A DNA stretch of 64,000 nucleotides from Rhizobium favelukesii (GTDB taxonomy: Bacteria > Pseudomonadota > Alphaproteobacteria > Rhizobiales > Rhizobiaceae), in contig NZ_HG916852.1 of the NCBI RefSeq assembly GCF_000577275.2, positions 1,367,001 through 1,431,000 of the forward strand, in the 5' to 3' direction. Below, one piece after another: positions 62,740-64,000 of this stretch (positions are counted from its first letter, which is position 1; each line of letters starts with the position of its first letter). A program made the position numbers and the translations under genes. The notes under the pieces were generated by a model that saw only the letters and a program-made list of their open reading frames with translations, did not search any database and was not told where the DNA came from.

Positions 62740-64000
62740 ATGGTTGAATCAGAAGCCCAGGGGCGCCTTCCAGGGATAGCCCCGGTCTCCGTGGTCGATA
62801 TCGGGTCGAACTCGATCCGTGTGGTCATCTATGAAGGCATGTCCCGCTCGCCGACGATCCTTTTCAACGAAAAGGTGCTCTGTGGTCTCGGCCGAGGAAT
62901 CGCACTGACCGGCAAGATGGATGAGGCGAGCGTCGGGCGGGCACTGGCTGCCTTGCATCGGTTCAAGGCATTATCCGATCAGGCGCGCGCTGCCACCATG
63001 TTCGTGCTGGCGACTGCGGCTGCCCGCGAAGCATCGAACGGACCGGATTTTATCCACAAAGCGGAAACAATCCTTCAGCGTAAGGTCCGCGTTCTTTCCG
63101 GTGAAGAAGAGGCGAAGTTCTCCGCCCTCGGCATTGTCAGCGGCTTCTATGAGCCGGACGGTATTGCTGGAGACCTGGGCGGCGGTTCACTCGAACTCAT
63201 TGACATCAAGGGCAAGGAAATCGGCAAGGGGGTCACCTTGCCGCTCGGTGGCCTTCGCCTGTCGGAATATGCAGGCGGCTCGCTGGAGAAGGCCCGAACC
63301 TTTGCTCGCAAGCATGTGAGAACAAGTTCCAAACTGCTGGCGAAGGGAAATGGGCGCACCTTCTATGCGGTCGGGGGCACTTGGCGAAATATTGCCAAAC
63401 TGCATATGGAGATGACGCAGTATCCGCTGCACATGATGCAGGGCTACGAGGTTTCGCTCGAGGCGATGATTCAATTCCTCGATCAGGTGGAGATTGCCAA
63501 GGACTCGAAGGATCCTGCGTGGATGGCGGTCTCCAAGCATCGCCGCGCGCTGCTTCCGTTCGGTGCGGTTGCCATGAAGGAAGTCCTGAGCGCGATGAAG
63601 CCCTCTGTTATCTCGTTCTCGGGGCAGGGCGTGCGCGAAGGCTACCTCTATTCATTGCTTTCCGAGAGCGAGCGCCGCAGCGATCCGCTGCTGGCCGCGG
63701 CTGGCGAACTCGCCATTTTGCGCGCGCGTTCGCCGGAACACGCCAGAGAGCTGGCGGACTGGACAGGCCGCATGATGCCCTATTTCGGCATCGCCGAGAC
63801 GGAGGAGGAGGCGCGCTATCGCCAGGCGGCGTGCCTGCTTGCCGACATCAGCTGGCGCGCGCATCCCGATTACCGTGGCCTGCAGGCGCTGAACATCATT
63901 GCTCACTCGTCCTTTGTCGGCATCAGCCACCCCGGCCGCGCCTTCATTGCGCTGACGAACTACTACAGGTTCGAAGGGCCGTATGACGACGGTGCGACGG
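62740..64000 (+). CDS. ppx: Exopolyphosphatase, 3' end outside window
   Basis: Ppx removes phosphate from polyphosphate ends and may also hydrolyse pppGpp. The visible 420 residues hold the ASKHA fold: VVDIGSNSIRVVIYEG near residue 20, catalytic Glu in TAAAREASNG, GDLGGGSLEL near 145 and AVGGTWRNIAKLH. An HD-type C-terminal domain starts near residue 320 (ARYRQAACLLADISWRAHPDY). The remainder lies beyond the window. Confidence 0.94.
   Translation, partial: MVESEAQGRLPGIAPVSVVDIGSNSIRVVIYEGMSRSPTILFNEKVLCGLGRGIALTGKMDEASVGRALAALHRFKALSDQARAATMFVLATAAAREASNGPDFIHKAETILQRKVRVLSGEEEAKFSALGIVSGFYEPDGIAGDLGGGSLELIDIKGKEIGKGVTLPLGGLRLSEYAGGSLEKARTFARKHVRTSSKLLAKGNGRTFYAVGGTWRNIAKLHMEMTQYPLHMMQGYEVSLEAMIQFLDQVEIAKDSKDPAWMAVSKHRRALLPFGAVAMKEVLSAMKPSVISFSGQGVREGYLYSLLSESERRSDPLLAAAGELAILRARSPEHARELADWTGRMMPYFGIAETEEEARYRQAACLLADISWRAHPDYRGLQALNIIAHSSFVGISHPGRAFIALTNYYRFEGPYDDGAT

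Overview
The window looks like a chromosomal segment of a GC-rich alphaproteobacterium of the Rhizobiaceae (Ensifer/Sinorhizobium or Rhizobium group). The reasons are the gene families and their order: rpsF-rpsR-DUF2232-rplI then dnaB, alr and radA on one strand; fabD-fabG-acpP-fabF-mltG-yicC-gmk; lptF-lptG-lptD-surA-pdxA-rsmA; SDR-uvrC-pgsA-moaD-moaE; and purM-purN. HdaA-type DnaA homologue, RopB/Omp25-like beta-barrel and long ribosomal protein L9 also fit. I saw no rRNA, tRNA, CRISPR array or prophage. The genus is inference; the gene order is read directly.

Layout. 1-12.8 kb: a minus-strand core block (radA, alr, dnaB, rplI, DUF2232, rpsR, rpsF) interrupted by three plus-strand export cassettes: a LysE exporter, an AraC regulator with azlCD, and a MarR regulator with an EmrB/EmrA-type pump. 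12.8-15.8 kb: an adenylate/guanylate cyclase with TPRs and an aldo/keto reductase. 16-22.5 kb: fatty-acid synthesis genes, then mltG, yicC and gmk. 22.5-30.1 kb: an envelope operon on the minus strand (lptF, lptG, lptD, surA-like, pdxA, rsmA). 30.2-31.0 kb: a frameshifted LpxE-like PAP2 phosphatase. 31.2-33.1 kb: pepA-holC. 33.1-39.7 kb: GrpB-family protein, sugar 1-dehydrogenase, lipoprotein polysaccharide deacetylase, ABC-F ATPase, a degenerate GGDEF protein and ndk. 39.8-41.8 kb: a small locus with an ABATE/CGNR regulator, a lipoprotein and an orphan LivH-like permease, with a large palindrome between the divergent genes. 41.8-46 kb: moaE, moaD, pgsA, uvrC, SDR. 46.4-48.5 kb: an outer-membrane protein gene whose terminator has been split by an IS4-family element. 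48.5-54.7 kb: SDR/LysR pair, GST, rlmJ, molybdopterin oxidoreductase, Nudix hydrolase. 54.7-55.3 kb: a PIN toxin with a twice-frameshifted antitoxin. 55.4-64 kb: phnM, purN/purM, a PerM-type transporter with hdaA, then ppk and ppx (cut by the window end).

Many neighbours overlap by ATGA or TGATG (azlC/azlD, lptF/lptG, pdxA/rsmA, pepA/holC, pgsA/moaD, SDR/uvrC, CGNR/lipoprotein, oxidoreductase/Nudix, purM/purN, perM/hdaA), which supports these operons. No large unknown system stands out. The most informative non-coding signals are a 19/20-identical repeat in front of both araC and azlC, a SlyA-like box before marR, the palindrome at the ABATE/CGNR locus, a PHO-box-like sequence before ppk, and GTTAACCAT (CtrA-type) half-sites before two envelope genes.
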